In this document: piece after piece, positions 37,049 to 46,593 of the stretch | Numbering within the stretch: the first letter of the stretch is position 1 | Layout of the letters: each line of letters starts with the position of its first letter | DNA from: Anabaena sp. PCC 7108 | Lineage (GTDB): Bacteria > Cyanobacteriota > Cyanobacteriia > Cyanobacteriales > Nostocaceae | Direction of reading: 5' to 3' | NCBI RefSeq assembly: GCF_000332135.1 | Contig: NZ_KB235896.1 | Location: 2,491,403-2,555,402 of the forward strand | DNA length: 64,000 nt | The notes under the pieces: model-generated | Database searches by the model: none | What the model was told of the DNA's origin: nothing | The model's input: the letters and a program-made list of their open reading frames with translations, nothing else | Translations under genes and position numbers: made by a program

Positions 37049-37234
37049 ATTACAAAAAAAGGGAACAGTCAACAGTGAACAAATAAAAAACTTTAGTTCT
37101 GAGTTTAAAGCTCAGTCAAAAAAAAGGATGTTTTTACAAGGAGAGTGACACGAAAAAAACAGTATCATTATTTCAATCTCATGTTTTTAAACATGAGTTT
37201 TTTCTGTTAAGAGTTGCTTCCTGTTCCCTCTGAA
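37049..37234 (+). repeat. 186-bp structured repeat, copy B
   Basis: This is the inverse counterpart of 24956-25154. Read on the plus strand it ends with the hairpin CTCATGTTTTTAAACATGAG followed by TTTTTT, an intrinsic-terminator shape, preceded by the hairpins CTGAG/CTCAG and TGACAC/GTATCA. It could therefore be a short transcript with its own terminator. There is no ORF of meaningful length; a 21-codon GTG frame has its start one base from AAGGAG. Confidence 0.8.
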
Positions 37235-37528
37235 AAAATAACCTAAGTAAGACTGAATTCCTGACTACAAACCTTTAATTATTTACATTGCTCTACTTAA
37301 TTTTCAGATTGCTGTTTAGATAATTAGTAAATAGCATATATGTAAATTTGCTGGATCTGATTTTGTGCTTTTAACTCATATTTTCTGGTTCCTAAATTAC
37401 AGTATATTACGTTATCTAAATATCTTGACATAGAGTAGTTTAGTGAATACTATGTCAATCAATCAGGATTTAATTTACTTTTCTGGGAATCTCTGTCATA
37501 TCCTTTACCACTATCCTCACATCAATAT

Positions 37529-38557
37529 ATGAAACTAAACTGGTTATTACTTAGCCTCACAAGTGTTCTTCTAATATCCTTGCCAGCAAAGGCAAATTTT
37601 AACACGAATCAAGTTGAGAACGCAAACGTTGGACAGGGAAATCGCTCAAATTTACAACTACCAGAATTAAAATTTATTCCTCCAACTCTTTCAGAAGATT
37701 TTGCCAATCCAATAGATACTGCTAAATACACTGGTATAGTCCCTTTAGGAAGAGAATTATCAGAACTACAGACTCCGATTAAAGCATTAATGGCTCGATA
37801 CAGATTCCTCACTCCCGGAATCTTTTTTATGGACTTGCAAACCGGAAATTATTTAAATATAAATGGTGATCAACCTTTCTCGGCTGCTAGTACAATTAAG
37901 TATCCTATTTTGATTGCTTTATTTCAGGAAGTAGATGCAGGGAGAATCAACTTAAATGAAACATTGGTGATGCAACGTAAACACGTTACTGGTGGTTCTG
38001 GAGATATGCAGTATCGGCGAGTAGGAACTAAGCTGAGTCTTTTAGAAACTGTCAATAAAATGATGACTATTAGCGATAATACCGCTACCAATATGATGAT
38101 CGACCGTTTAGGTGGTAAGGCAAATTTAAATCAGCGGTTTCGGGCTTGGGGGTTACAAAGTACTGTAATTAAGAATATGTTAGGAGACTTTAAAGGAACT
38201 AATAAAACTAGTGCCAAAGACTTAGTCAGACTGTCAGCTTTAATTACAAATAATCAATTAATTTCTGATACAAGTCGCTCTCAAGTTTTAGGTATTATGA
38301 TTCATTGTCATAATAGAAGCCTACTGCCATCTGGCTTGGGTAATGGGGCAAGTATTGCTCATAAAACAGGAACTCTGAGGTTTGTACTGGGAGACGCGGG
38401 TATTATTGAAACACCATCAGGTAAACGCTATTTAGCAGGAATTTTCGTGCGAAGACCAAATAATGACAGTAGAGCCATAGCTTTTATTCGTCAAGTATCT
38501 CAGGTTGTATATGGTTATTTCGAGCAACCAAAAGTTACCAATCTACCTCAATTATAA
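37529..38557 (+). CDS. Class A beta-lactamase-like serine hydrolase, exported
   Basis: This 342-aa protein has an N-terminal signal peptide (LLLSLTSVLLISLPAKA, cleavage about residue 22). The penicillin-binding fold carries the three diagnostic motifs: SxxK in AASTIKYPILIALF (nucleophile Ser and Lys), SDN in TISDNTATNMMIDRLGG, and KTG in AHKTGTLRFVLGDAG. The omega-loop Glu of true class A beta-lactamases is not obvious. The usual role could be beta-lactam hydrolysis or peptidoglycan metabolism; cyanobacteria have many such chromosomal homologues. The start is the ATG at 37529. The manganese transporter genes follow after 280 bases, and no functional link is evident. Confidence 0.88.
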   Translation: MKLNWLLLSLTSVLLISLPAKANFNTNQVENANVGQGNRSNLQLPELKFIPPTLSEDFANPIDTAKYTGIVPLGRELSELQTPIKALMARYRFLTPGIFFMDLQTGNYLNINGDQPFSAASTIKYPILIALFQEVDAGRINLNETLVMQRKHVTGGSGDMQYRRVGTKLSLLETVNKMMTISDNTATNMMIDRLGGKANLNQRFRAWGLQSTVIKNMLGDFKGTNKTSAKDLVRLSALITNNQLISDTSRSQVLGIMIHCHNRSLLPSGLGNGASIAHKTGTLRFVLGDAGIIETPSGKRYLAGIFVRRPNNDSRAIAFIRQVSQVVYGYFEQPKVTNLPQL

Positions 38558-38771
38558 ATTTGATTAATTTATAAATTAAATTGCCAATTTCATCAAAATA
38601 ACGGGGCTTAAACAACCATTAAGCCCAAAATAGCTCCAGTCACAGCAAATATGTCACAATTAAGTAGTTTTTTGATGTTAACTAATAAAATTTTTCCTCA
38701 TAAATTTACAAAAGTTCATATCTTAGCAGAACTGTACAAGTAAACCTTGAAAAACAAGGTGTGATCTTAAG

Positions 38772-38821
38772 TCTTCTCATTTTTATCTGCCATGTGGTAA
38801 GGTTATATAAAAATGAGAAGA
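38772..38821 (+). promoter_or_regulatory. Perfect 15-bp inverted repeat in the mntC leader
   Basis: TCTTCTCATTTTTAT (38772-38786) and ATAAAAATGAGAAGA (38807-38821) are exact inverted copies around a 20-base centre. The 3' arm ends 16 bases before the mntC ATG and contains GAGAAGA, the only purine-rich Shine-Dalgarno-like stretch near it. A hairpin would therefore hide the ribosome-binding region; alternatively this is a DNA operator. It does not look like the yybP-ykoY manganese riboswitch. Confidence 0.6.
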
Positions 38822-38837
38822 TTATGAAAATAAATAA

Positions 38838-39818
38838 ATGAACATAACTGTCAATAGTTTCCCAGCACAACTATCGGCTGTTGCATCTGGGCTATTATTA
38901 GGTTTTTGGCTGAGTGGATGTAGTTCCACCCCTGATGATCAATCCCAGGTAAATGCTACACCTAAGGCTATCAGTGCTGTAAATCCTGCCAAGAAAGACA
39001 AAAAGGTAATTCTCACAACTTTCACTGTTATTGCAGACATGGCTAAAAATGTAGCGGGTGATCAGGCAATTGTGGAATCAATTGTTAAACCTGGTGCAGA
39101 AATTCACGGCTATGAACCGACACCCAGTGATTTAGTTAGGGCGAAATCAGTTAACCTAATTTTAGACAATGGTTTGAGTTTAGAACGCTGGGCAGAGAAA
39201 TTTTACAACAGTGTTCCTAAGGTTCCTCACATTACTCTAAGTGACGGAATTAAACCTGTAGAAATTGCGGAAAATGCTTACAAAGGCAAACCTAATCCTC
39301 ACGCGTGGATGTCACCCCAAAATGCGTTGATTTATGTCGAAAATATTCGCAAAGCACTGGTAGATTTAGACCAAGAGAATGCAGATACTTACAATGCTAA
39401 TGCTCAAGCATACAGTCAAAAAATTCGGACAATTGACCAAAAACTGCGAAAAAACCTGTCAGTCATTCCTTCTGATCAACGCTACATAGTTAGTTGTGAA
39501 GGTGCTTTTTCTTATCTTACCCGCGATTACGGTTTAAAAGAAGTTTATCTCTGGCCAGTAAATTCAGAACAACAAGGCACGCCGAGACAGATGGAAAAGG
39601 TAATTGAAACTGTTAAGACAAATAAAATACCTGCTATTTTCTGTGAAAGTACAGTCAGTGATAAAGCTCAAAGAGAAGTTGCTAATGTGACTGGTGCAAA
39701 GTTTGGTGGGGTATTCTATGTAGATTCTCTTTCTTCATCAGATCGGCCAGCAACAACTTATCTCAAGTTACTTGAATATAATGTGAACACACTAATTCAA
39801 GGTTTACAGGGAAATTAA
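38838..39818 (+). CDS. mntC: Manganese-type ABC transporter substrate-binding lipoprotein
   Basis: This 326-aa cluster A-I solute-binding protein has a lipobox LSGCSS (Cys near residue 28) in its signal peptide. Metal ligands expected from cyanobacterial MntC are all present: His in EIHGYEPTPSDL, His in NPHAWMSPQNALIYVENI, Glu in VSCEGAFSYL and Asp in VFYVDSLSS. The segments resemble MntC rather than ZnuA, since there is no His-rich loop, so Mn is the likely substrate, though Zn or Fe cannot be excluded. It is first in an operon with an ATPase and a permease, and its leader carries a strong inverted repeat. Confidence 0.88.
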   Translation: MNITVNSFPAQLSAVASGLLLGFWLSGCSSTPDDQSQVNATPKAISAVNPAKKDKKVILTTFTVIADMAKNVAGDQAIVESIVKPGAEIHGYEPTPSDLVRAKSVNLILDNGLSLERWAEKFYNSVPKVPHITLSDGIKPVEIAENAYKGKPNPHAWMSPQNALIYVENIRKALVDLDQENADTYNANAQAYSQKIRTIDQKLRKNLSVIPSDQRYIVSCEGAFSYLTRDYGLKEVYLWPVNSEQQGTPRQMEKVIETVKTNKIPAIFCESTVSDKAQREVANVTGAKFGGVFYVDSLSSSDRPATTYLKLLEYNVNTLIQGLQGN

Positions 39819-39897
39819 AAATGTGGAAGTGAGTTAAGTTTTTTAGGAGAGAATATAAATTTTCTGTCTTTACAAACTAAAAAATAACAAGTGATAA

Positions 39898-40680
39898 ATG
39901 AATATGAACTTAATCAGTATTGATGTCGAAAATGTCACAGTTGATTACCACGGCAAGGTGGCTTTACATGGTGCTTCTATGCAACTCAAAACCAGTTCAA
40001 TTTGTGGGTTGGTGGGGATGAATGGTAGCGGAAAATCAACTCTATTTAAAGCAATTATGGGGTTTGTTAAGCCGACAATAGGCAGGGTGTTAATTAATGG
40101 CTTACCTATGAGAATGGTACAAAAAAATAACCTGGTAGCATATGTACCACAGTCAGAGGAGGTGGACTGGAATTTTCCGGTAAGTGTTTATGATGTGGTA
40201 ATGATGGGGCGTTATGGGTATATGAATATATTGAGAATTCCCTCAGTTCAGGATAAACAGGTAGTGAGGGAAAGTTTGGAGAGAGTGCAAATGTGGGAAA
40301 TGTGCAATCGCCAAATTGGAGAACTTTCTGGTGGACAAAAGAAACGTGCCTTTTTTGCGCGTGCTTTGGCACAACAGGGAAAAATATTACTGCTAGATGA
40401 ACCATTTACAGGGGTGGATATCAAAACAGAAAAAGCCATGATTGACCTATTATTAGAATTAAGAGAACAAGGTCATACAATTTTGGTTTCTACTCATGAC
40501 TTGGCATCAATCACAACTTTTTGTAACCAAGTCGTTTTAATCAACCGTACTATCTTAGCTTACGGCAATACCTCTGAAGTTTTTACAGCAGAAAATTTAT
40601 CTCGTACCTTTGGCGGTTCCCTCGGTGAATTGACGTTTACTAAAAGCCGTTTAAATTCTAATAATCAGGAAGAAATATAA
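39898..40680 (+). CDS. mntA: Manganese-type ABC transporter ATP-binding protein
   Basis: This 260-aa ABC ATPase has Walker [11 protein letters not shown]-loop [11 protein letters not shown], signature [15 protein letters not shown], Walker [13 protein letters not shown] and an H-loop in LVSTHD. The [23 protein letters not shown] segment is characteristic of the Mn/Zn family ATPases. It energises import of the metal delivered by MntC. The stop codon shares its last base with the permease start (TAATG), so translation is probably coupled. The start is the ATG at 39898; a second ATG lies two codons in. Confidence 0.92.
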   Translation: MNMNLISIDVENVTVDYHGKVALHGASMQLKTSSICGLVGMNGSGKSTLFKAIMGFVKPTIGRVLINGLPMRMVQKNNLVAYVPQSEEVDWNFPVSVYDVVMMGRYGYMNILRIPSVQDKQVVRESLERVQMWEMCNRQIGELSGGQKKRAFFARALAQQGKILLLDEPFTGVDIKTEKAMIDLLLELREQGHTILVSTHDLASITTFCNQVVLINRTILAYGNTSEVFTAENLSRTFGGSLGELTFTKSRLNSNNQEEI

Positions 40681-41531
40681 TGGAATTACTTCAATGGTTT
40701 ACTGTCCCTTTGCAAAATGCATTCATGGTTAAGGCAATTTTAATTAGTGCCTTAGTTGGGATGGTTTGTTCAGTGCTATCATGTTACATGATCTTGAAAA
40801 GTTGGGCATTAATGGGTGATGCAGTTTCCCATGCAGTTATGCCTGGGGTTGTAATTGCTTATATATTAAAAATACCCTTTGCTATTGGGGCATTTGTATT
40901 TGGTGTCAGTTCAGTTGTTGCTATTGGTGTGATCAAGTCTAAGACAAGAATTAAAGAAGATACCGTAATTGGATTAGTTTTTACTGGTTTTTTTGCTTTG
41001 GGCTTAGTGCTAATTTCTAAAACACCAAGCAGTATAGATTTGACGCATATTCTGTTTGGTAATGTTCTGGGTATTTCTCAATCAGATATCATTCAAACTG
41101 TAATTATTAGCGTTATTACTTTAGTAGCAATCGCCATCTTACGCAAAGACCTATTGTTATTTTGTTTTGACCCTACTCATGCACGTTCTATCGGCTTAAA
41201 TACAGGAGCGCTCTACTATCTTTTACTATCATTACTATCTTTAACTGCTGTGGCTGGACTACAAACTGTAGGGATTATTCTGGTTGTAGCGATGCTGGTG
41301 ACACCCGGAGCAACTGCTTATTTATTAACAGACTGCTTCGACCATATGATGCTGATTGCTATGGCTTCTGGAGTGTTTTCAAGCGTTATGGGAACTTACA
41401 TTAGCTATTACATCGATGGTGCAACTGGTGGTTGTATTGTTGTGTTGCAAACCTTATTGTTCATTGTAGCCATGATATTTGCACCTAAACATGGTTTATT
41501 GGTTAGAGCTAAGAAACAGAAACTCAGTTAG
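40680..41531 (+). CDS. mntB: Manganese-type ABC transporter permease
   Basis: This 283-aa membrane protein of the ABC-3 (ZnuB/MntB) family has about eight or nine transmembrane helices. Typical segments are MVKAILISALVGMVCSVLSC, ILKSWALMGDAVSHAVMPGVV (the conserved metal-permease motif), IKEDTVIGLVFTGFFALG, LTAVAGLQTVGIILVVAMLVTPGATAYLL and the C-terminal helix. It is the third gene of the mntCAB operon and begins inside the mntA stop codon. Confidence 0.93.
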   Translation: MELLQWFTVPLQNAFMVKAILISALVGMVCSVLSCYMILKSWALMGDAVSHAVMPGVVIAYILKIPFAIGAFVFGVSSVVAIGVIKSKTRIKEDTVIGLVFTGFFALGLVLISKTPSSIDLTHILFGNVLGISQSDIIQTVIISVITLVAIAILRKDLLLFCFDPTHARSIGLNTGALYYLLLSLLSLTAVAGLQTVGIILVVAMLVTPGATAYLLTDCFDHMMLIAMASGVFSSVMGTYISYYIDGATGGCIVVLQTLLFIVAMIFAPKHGLLVRAKKQKLS

Positions 41532-41865
41532 AATTAATAATCCGGCTGGGATAGATTCTCAAAGAGTCCAAAAAAATGATAAGTACCTGAGCAAAATTAA
41601 TTGAATATTTTCGGAACAAATAAAAATCCCTATAGTGCTTATCTGTTCCCTGTTCCCTGTTAAGAGTTCCCTATTCCCTCTCCTAAATGTACAATTTATT
41701 TTGCACGACTACTTATTTAAGTATTTTACAACCCATCTCTTTGAAGATGTCAACTCCAGAAAACTTATGCAAGTATCACAGTTGCTTGAGTCCTAATAGT
41801 GATAGGAACATAATTATTGTTAACTTGTTGTAAAATAGTTACAGGCGTGAACTAGTTAATTACTG
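41532..41865. other. Intergenic region with TTCCCTG heptamers
   Basis: These 334 bases between mntB and the HTH-TPR gene include a heptamer run (CTGTTCCCTGTTCCCTG then TTAAGAGTTCCCTATTCCC, about 41643-41682) related to the ends of the 186-199-bp repeat. No gene is seen. Confidence 0.55.
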
Positions 41866-42924
41866 ATGCAATTAAAACCAAGGATGAATCAACAAGAGTT
41901 TGAACACATCTTCGACAAGCTGACAGATCGACGCAAAGAAGTGTTGCAAAAAATACTAGCCGGGGAGACGGATATTGATATAGCTGATGCTATGAACATT
42001 GGGGAAGCATCTGTCAGAAAATATGTGGAAAGAATATGTTATGAATTTGGACTGAATAATGAACCTTCTGATAATCGTCGCTACAAACGTTTGGAGTTGG
42101 TGGCGCTGTTTGCTAAACACAAACCTGAGTTACTAACTGAACGTCAAGCTAAATTTAGAGAAGAAGACACAGCAGCAGAACTAGTAGACTCAGAAAAAGT
42201 AAATATCAGTGAATCTATCGTGCGCTTGCTATCTGTTAGTCAGCATATGTTAGATGATGTAAAAAAGGTGCTAAATCGGATTAACTTTAATGAACAAGAA
42301 AAGAAACAAATTGCTAAATCTCTAAATGAAATAGGACATAAAAACTACCTCAACTATGACTTTCCTAGTGCTGTAGCTTATCTGGAATTAGCAGTTATAT
42401 TTAATCCAAGCTATGCTTTTGCTCACTATAATTTGGGAGCAGCTTATGAAAAGCTAGATAATTTTAACAATGCTTTCTATCACTATCAGATTGCAATTAA
42501 ATATAATAATCGGGCGGCTGATGCTGCTGTTAACAACTTAGCTCGCTTGGAAATTATTCGCGGAAATAGTGCTGATGCTGTAGAAATTATTGAGCCTATT
42601 TTGTCAAGGGTAAAAGATAGTACGGTCAAACTTGCACTTCATAAAAATCTGGGTTGGGCATATTTTCAACAAGATAATTACGAGCAAGCAAAACAACATT
42701 TACTTATCTGCTTAGAATTAGAAAATGAATATGCTCCAGCTTATTGCTTATTAGCACAAGTTCAGGAAGCGGAGGGAGATAAACAAAGTTCTTTAGCATC
42801 ATGGAGTAATTTTCTTAAATATTATTCCCATGATGAGCAAATCAAAAAAGCACTTTGGAAATTACCAGAATTAGAAGCTTGGAAGCTTTACGCAGTTAGA
42901 GTTATCAAGTCCTCAACTCACTAA
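41866..42924 (+). CDS. HTH-TPR protein
   Basis: This 352-aa protein begins with a LuxR-like helix-turn-helix (LTDRRKEVLQKILAGETDIDIADAMNI then GEASVRKYVERICYEFGL, about residues 20-65). This N-terminal module heads many large signalling proteins in Nostoc-type genomes. A variable middle (100-150) precedes TPR repeats from about residue 155 (YDFPSAVAYLELAVIFNPSYAFAHYNLGAAYEKL, and others) to the end. It looks like a stand-alone adaptor or regulator; the target is unknown. The start is the ATG at 41866. No operon partner is seen. Confidence 0.75.
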   Translation: MQLKPRMNQQEFEHIFDKLTDRRKEVLQKILAGETDIDIADAMNIGEASVRKYVERICYEFGLNNEPSDNRRYKRLELVALFAKHKPELLTERQAKFREEDTAAELVDSEKVNISESIVRLLSVSQHMLDDVKKVLNRINFNEQEKKQIAKSLNEIGHKNYLNYDFPSAVAYLELAVIFNPSYAFAHYNLGAAYEKLDNFNNAFYHYQIAIKYNNRAADAAVNNLARLEIIRGNSADAVEIIEPILSRVKDSTVKLALHKNLGWAYFQQDNYEQAKQHLLICLELENEYAPAYCLLAQVQEAEGDKQSSLASWSNFLKYYSHDEQIKKALWKLPELEAWKLYAVRVIKSSTH

Positions 42925-43141
42925 GTTATATCAAATGGATATTGCATTTATCATTTAGATATAGCATTTCCTAGTCTAATGAATTACAAAATTATCTGCG
43001 TTTATCTGCGTCCATCTGTGTTTAATTATTACTGCTCATACCTGACTTGAATGGGAATTGCTAACAATCCTAAATAAGATATGTAATCAATATTTAGTAT
43101 AGTTGAGTCAGTGGACGAATCAAGCAGTTACAAATCTCCTC

Positions 43142-44158
43142 ATGACATGGACTCCCATACACGCTCAAATACACCGCACCATTCGCGCACGTCGTCTATT
43201 TGAGCATAACCAACGCCTATTAGTGGCGGTATCTGGTGGACAAGATTCTCTTTGTTTAATTAAATTGTTATTAGATTTACAACCCAAATGGGAATGGAAT
43301 TTGGGTATTGCTCATTGTGATCATTGTTGGCGTGAAGACTCCCAAGCTAATGCTCACCATGTTGAAAATTTGGCTAAATCTTGGGAAACACCTTTTTATT
43401 TAGAAACGGCTAATGAACCTATAAATACTGAAGCTACAGCTAGGAATTGGCGCTATCAAGCTTTAACTAAAATTGCCCAACTTCATGATTATCAATATAT
43501 TATTACCGGACACACTGCAAGCGATCGCGCGGAAACGCTAATTTACAATTTAATCCGTGGTACTGGTGCTGACGGTTTACAAGCTCTGACTTGGGAACGC
43601 TCACTAACTGATAATATTAGGTTAGTGCGACCATTATTAGAAATTACTCGTTCTCAAACACTGCAATTTTGCCAAGAGTTTAATTTATCTATTTGGGACG
43701 ATTCGACAAATCAAGATTTAAAATATGCGCGAAATCGTATTCGCCAAGAACTATTACCATATTTACAAACAAATTTCAATCCCAAAGTAGAATTAAATTT
43801 GGCTCAAACAGCCGAACTGCTACAAGCAGAAGTGGAGTATTTAGAACAAGAAGCCCAAAAATTGCGACAAAAAGCAATTTTCATACCGTCTCCGACTTGC
43901 GGAGATGGGTTGGGGGTAAAGGATCGATTGAATATCAGGCTAAATCGAAAAATCTTAAAAACAGCACCTTTAGCACTACAACGCCGTGTTATGCGTCAGG
44001 TACTGCAAGTAATACTTGATGATGCTCCCAACTTTGAGCATATTGAGAAATTAACGGCTTTAATTAGCGCTCCGAATCGTTCTCAAACAGATCCTTTTCC
44101 TGGTGGTGCGATCGCTTTAGTACAAGATGACTACATCTTGATCGACTACCAAAAATGA
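43142..44158 (+). CDS. tilS: tRNA(Ile)-lysidine synthetase
   Basis: This enzyme modifies C34 of tRNA-Ile(CAU) to lysidine. From the ATG at 43142 it is 338 aa. The PP-loop ATP-binding motif is LVAVSGGQDSLCLIKLL, followed by GIAHCDHCWR, ARNWRYQALTKIA, IITGHTASDRAETLIYNLIRGTG, LVRPLLEITRSQTLQFC and WDDSTNQDLKYARNRIRQELLPYL. These are all diagnostic of the TilS N-terminal half. The C-terminal lysidine synthase domain is short, as usual in cyanobacteria. A TTG at 43103 would add 13 residues without family support. It is followed by the 124-bp MITE. Confidence 0.93.
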   Translation: MTWTPIHAQIHRTIRARRLFEHNQRLLVAVSGGQDSLCLIKLLLDLQPKWEWNLGIAHCDHCWREDSQANAHHVENLAKSWETPFYLETANEPINTEATARNWRYQALTKIAQLHDYQYIITGHTASDRAETLIYNLIRGTGADGLQALTWERSLTDNIRLVRPLLEITRSQTLQFCQEFNLSIWDDSTNQDLKYARNRIRQELLPYLQTNFNPKVELNLAQTAELLQAEVEYLEQEAQKLRQKAIFIPSPTCGDGLGVKDRLNIRLNRKILKTAPLALQRRVMRQVLQVILDDAPNFEHIEKLTALISAPNRSQTDPFPGGAIALVQDDYILIDYQK

Positions 44159-44178
44159 AGGATGAAGTAGTTTTGACA

Positions 44179-44302
44179 TAAGTAGGTAAACAGAAAAATT
44201 TAAAGGTATGTGAAGAAAAGTAAATAGGGCTGAAACCCTCTTTCCCCCTGCCCCCTGCTCCCTGCCTTACCCCAACGACAATTTTTAACGCCCACCTACT
44301 TA
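44179..44302 (+). mobile_element. 124-bp MITE, copy B
   Basis: This is an exact direct copy of 33407-33530, bounded by TAAGTAGGT and ACCTACTTA. It is inserted 20 bases after the tilS stop and directly abuts the possible IS605-like fragment on its right. Confidence 0.85.
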
Positions 44303-44402
44303 CCTCCTCGTCCTCAAGGAGCGAGAATTCCTTTACAGTTCGCTGGGTTGCGCCACAAGTGGTCTTATCATCCCTCCATGTCCGTGTCATTCTTAGTTCT
44401 TG
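44303..44402 (-). pseudogene. Possible fragment of a TnpB-type (IS200/IS605) gene end
   Basis: On the minus strand a short frame from 44390 reads MTRTWRDDKTTCGATQRTVK then EFSLLEDEEV. The DNA under its end forms the hairpin CTCGCTCC-TTGA-GGACGAG. Cyanobacterial TnpB genes commonly end in a variable tail just before a similar hairpin that marks the right end of IS200/IS605 elements. The segment is only 100 bases and the family assignment rests on resemblance, so confidence is low. The MITE copy B interrupts the frame. Confidence 0.3.
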
Positions 44403-46163
44403 CTAAGATGCGACTACTTCTGGAAAGTTAATTAGACTCTGGATAGTTTGACACACTTCGCTAATAGTCTGAAGATGAGAATCACCACTTTCTTGGATAT
44501 GAGCCAAAGAGTCTGCAATTGCTTGCATTTGATTCCGTAAACTATCTAAAGAATCTTGAATAGGTTGTAGTGCTTCTTGATAGAGATTCACCTTACCCCA
44601 GCATTCAGCAGTTGCTGTTTGCAAGTTGAGTAATTGTTCTTCTATGGTTTGGAGTTCTTGGCGCTTTGACTCTAAATCATGGGTTTGATGACCAATTGCT
44701 TCTTGGATCGTCTCCATATCTACACCCAACTGTAATATTTCACTTTCCAGTTTTTGCACCTCTTGGGACTGTTGTTGTCGTTGGGTATCAATTTGCGAAA
44801 GGATTGACCCTAAATTAATTGTGTTATCTCCTGGAGAATTGACAACAGTCTGTCCTTGTCGTTGCAGCAGTATAGTTTGGTGTTGAGAGAGAGTTTGCTG
44901 CCGTTCTAGCAAATTGCGGCGTTGTCCGACTAAACTCTCATTGAGCATTTGGTAGAGGACTGTTTCATCTCCTAGTTCTAGTTCTAGATTTTTTAAATCT
45001 TCCCCAGACGCTTGCTGAATCTTTGTTTGCAATTCTTCTATACTTTCTTGTTTGTAATTTAGTTCTTGTTCTTGATCTTGAACAAAACTAGAATCGATTT
45101 CCAATTTATTCTGCAAATCCTGTACCATTTTTTGCAGTTCTTCTAAGGGCATTTTCTGCAAACTTTCCACATCAACTTGCTGACCGAAAACCACATTACC
45201 AGCTGTTGCTACCAAGGTGTGGGTTTGTTGGTATAAATGTTCTTGATTTCGCAAATGTTCTTTGAGTGTGGCAGCAAATTCTTGTTTGTTATGAAGTGTA
45301 GTATTGGACAGTTGTAACTGATTTATTTGTTGCTCCAAAGAACTTTGTAATTGTTGAAGTTCAGTGTGGCGATCGCGCAAGGTGCGTGATAATTGTTCAA
45401 CTTTCCCTTGTTGTTGTTGAGCTAAAGTCCGTTGTAACTCTAGTTGTTGCCAATGTGGGTTCAGAACCGCTTGTTGCTGTTCGATGAGTTCAAAAGCACA
45501 ATTGAGATTTTCTTGTACTGTTCCCGTAGAACCAACACCACCAGATAAGCGCTCAAGCAAATCAGTAATTACCCGACTTTGCTCTTCATCCAAAAACTGG
45601 ACAGGCTGCGAATTTACTTGGTTTTCGTCCAGACGACGCTGCTCTCCCCGTAGATGCTCCCAAGCACCTTCTAGTTCTTGACGGTTCCGTTCAATTTCTG
45701 CCTGCAACCGTTCAATTTGCTCACGAGATGTATCAACCTCTTGTTTTTGTGATTCTAATCGTTGAACATCATCTTCTAGTTGCTGTACTTGTTCTAAGCG
45801 CGATTCCATTTCCATTTCGCGGCGATTTAGCTCTTGGACTTGAAACATCAGTGATTGCTTCCACTGATCAATTTCATCTTCTTTGAGCTTAAATTTTTCC
45901 ATTTGACGGGAAAAATTCTGCAAAATGTTAACTAGCGGCCGGCCAGCCTCCTGAATTCGCTGTACTTGACGATTCGGACTCAGTTCTACTAGTACTAGTG
46001 AGCCATCATTTAATTTACTTCCATCCTCATATGCAATAGTTTCTTCCGACACAGTATTCCAATTCTGGTCGCTTCGTTGACAAGTCAGTAGTTTTAGTTC
46101 TGTTTTAGAACCACCACTGAGTAAGCCGCCTTTTTGCTTTTGTACTTCTGCTAAATACAGCAC
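44403..46163 (-). CDS. hmpF: Pilus motility/taxis protein HmpF
   Basis: This 586-aa protein starts with GTG at 46161-46163. An N-terminal globular part (MLYLAEVQKQKGGLLSGGSK ... LVLVELSPNRQVQRIQEAG, about 1-80) precedes a long Gln/Glu/Leu-rich coiled coil for most of the rest, with a short non-coiled tail. This matches HmpF, which in Nostoc punctiforme is needed for hormogonium gliding and type IV pilus activation. It is encoded divergently beside the hmpABCDE operon, exactly as here. It is cytoplasmic and associates with the polar pilus machinery (literature on N. punctiforme). Confidence 0.9.
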   Translation of the reverse strand: MLYLAEVQKQKGGLLSGGSKTELKLLTCQRSDQNWNTVSEETIAYEDGSKLNDGSLVLVELSPNRQVQRIQEAGRPLVNILQNFSRQMEKFKLKEDEIDQWKQSLMFQVQELNRREMEMESRLEQVQQLEDDVQRLESQKQEVDTSREQIERLQAEIERNRQELEGAWEHLRGEQRRLDENQVNSQPVQFLDEEQSRVITDLLERLSGGVGSTGTVQENLNCAFELIEQQQAVLNPHWQQLELQRTLAQQQQGKVEQLSRTLRDRHTELQQLQSSLEQQINQLQLSNTTLHNKQEFAATLKEHLRNQEHLYQQTHTLVATAGNVVFGQQVDVESLQKMPLEELQKMVQDLQNKLEIDSSFVQDQEQELNYKQESIEELQTKIQQASGEDLKNLELELGDETVLYQMLNESLVGQRRNLLERQQTLSQHQTILLQRQGQTVVNSPGDNTINLGSILSQIDTQRQQQSQEVQKLESEILQLGVDMETIQEAIGHQTHDLESKRQELQTIEEQLLNLQTATAECWGKVNLYQEALQPIQDSLDSLRNQMQAIADSLAHIQESGDSHLQTISEVCQTIQSLINFPEVVAS

Positions 46164-46593
46164 ACCGTTAATCCTTTGGATGCACTTTACGTCCGTGTTT
46201 TGGGATATATCTTAGGTTATTCTCTTAACTTGTTTTGCTTAACTTAAGTCTAGCAGCACAAGATAGACAAAACTACTGATAGAAGTGATATTTCACATCT
46301 TGATATATCTTGATATTTGGTAGACGCGGCTGGGTCGCATCTTTTATATCCTGTACTCATGATAGTGATTGTGACTACCGTATGATCACCAACTTTGTCA
46401 AATATCGCTCACAAAAGCTTCATCTTTGGGTTGCTCAAATGCTTATATAGATAATAGCCTTGCGAGTATATTACCTTATTAGGCTACTGAAAACATGAAA
46501 AAGTTGAAGAATGGTCATAGCTAACAAATTAACACTGATTGACAATTAATCAAGTAATCTTAACTAGAATGTCAAGGAGTACTTTTTAGCTAA
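46164..46593. other. Divergent promoter region of hmpF and hmpA
   Basis: These 430 bases between the divergent hmpF and hmpA starts probably carry both promoters. I see repeated TCTTGATAT units near 46300-46316 and the AAGGAG ribosome-binding site of hmpA at 46574-46579, but no operator that I can name. Confidence 0.55.

Larger units (their letters stand above)
36270..37528. other. Long intergenic region (1.26 kb) upstream of topA
   Basis: The part next to topA (36270-36650) has no frame; it contains a stable small hairpin TGCCCAG-GAGA-CTGGGTA with a GNRA-type loop near 36423-36440 and may be a leader. Next come a diverged MITE (36827-36972) and the structured repeat copy B (37049-37234). 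An 81-codon frame at 36655-36900 runs into the MITE and is not called. The last 290 bases are the AT-rich promoter side of the beta-lactamase-like gene. Confidence 0.6.

Noticed and set aside
37156-37218. 21-codon GTG frame in the structured repeat
   Set aside because: The SD is only one base from the GTG and the frame runs through the terminator hairpin.
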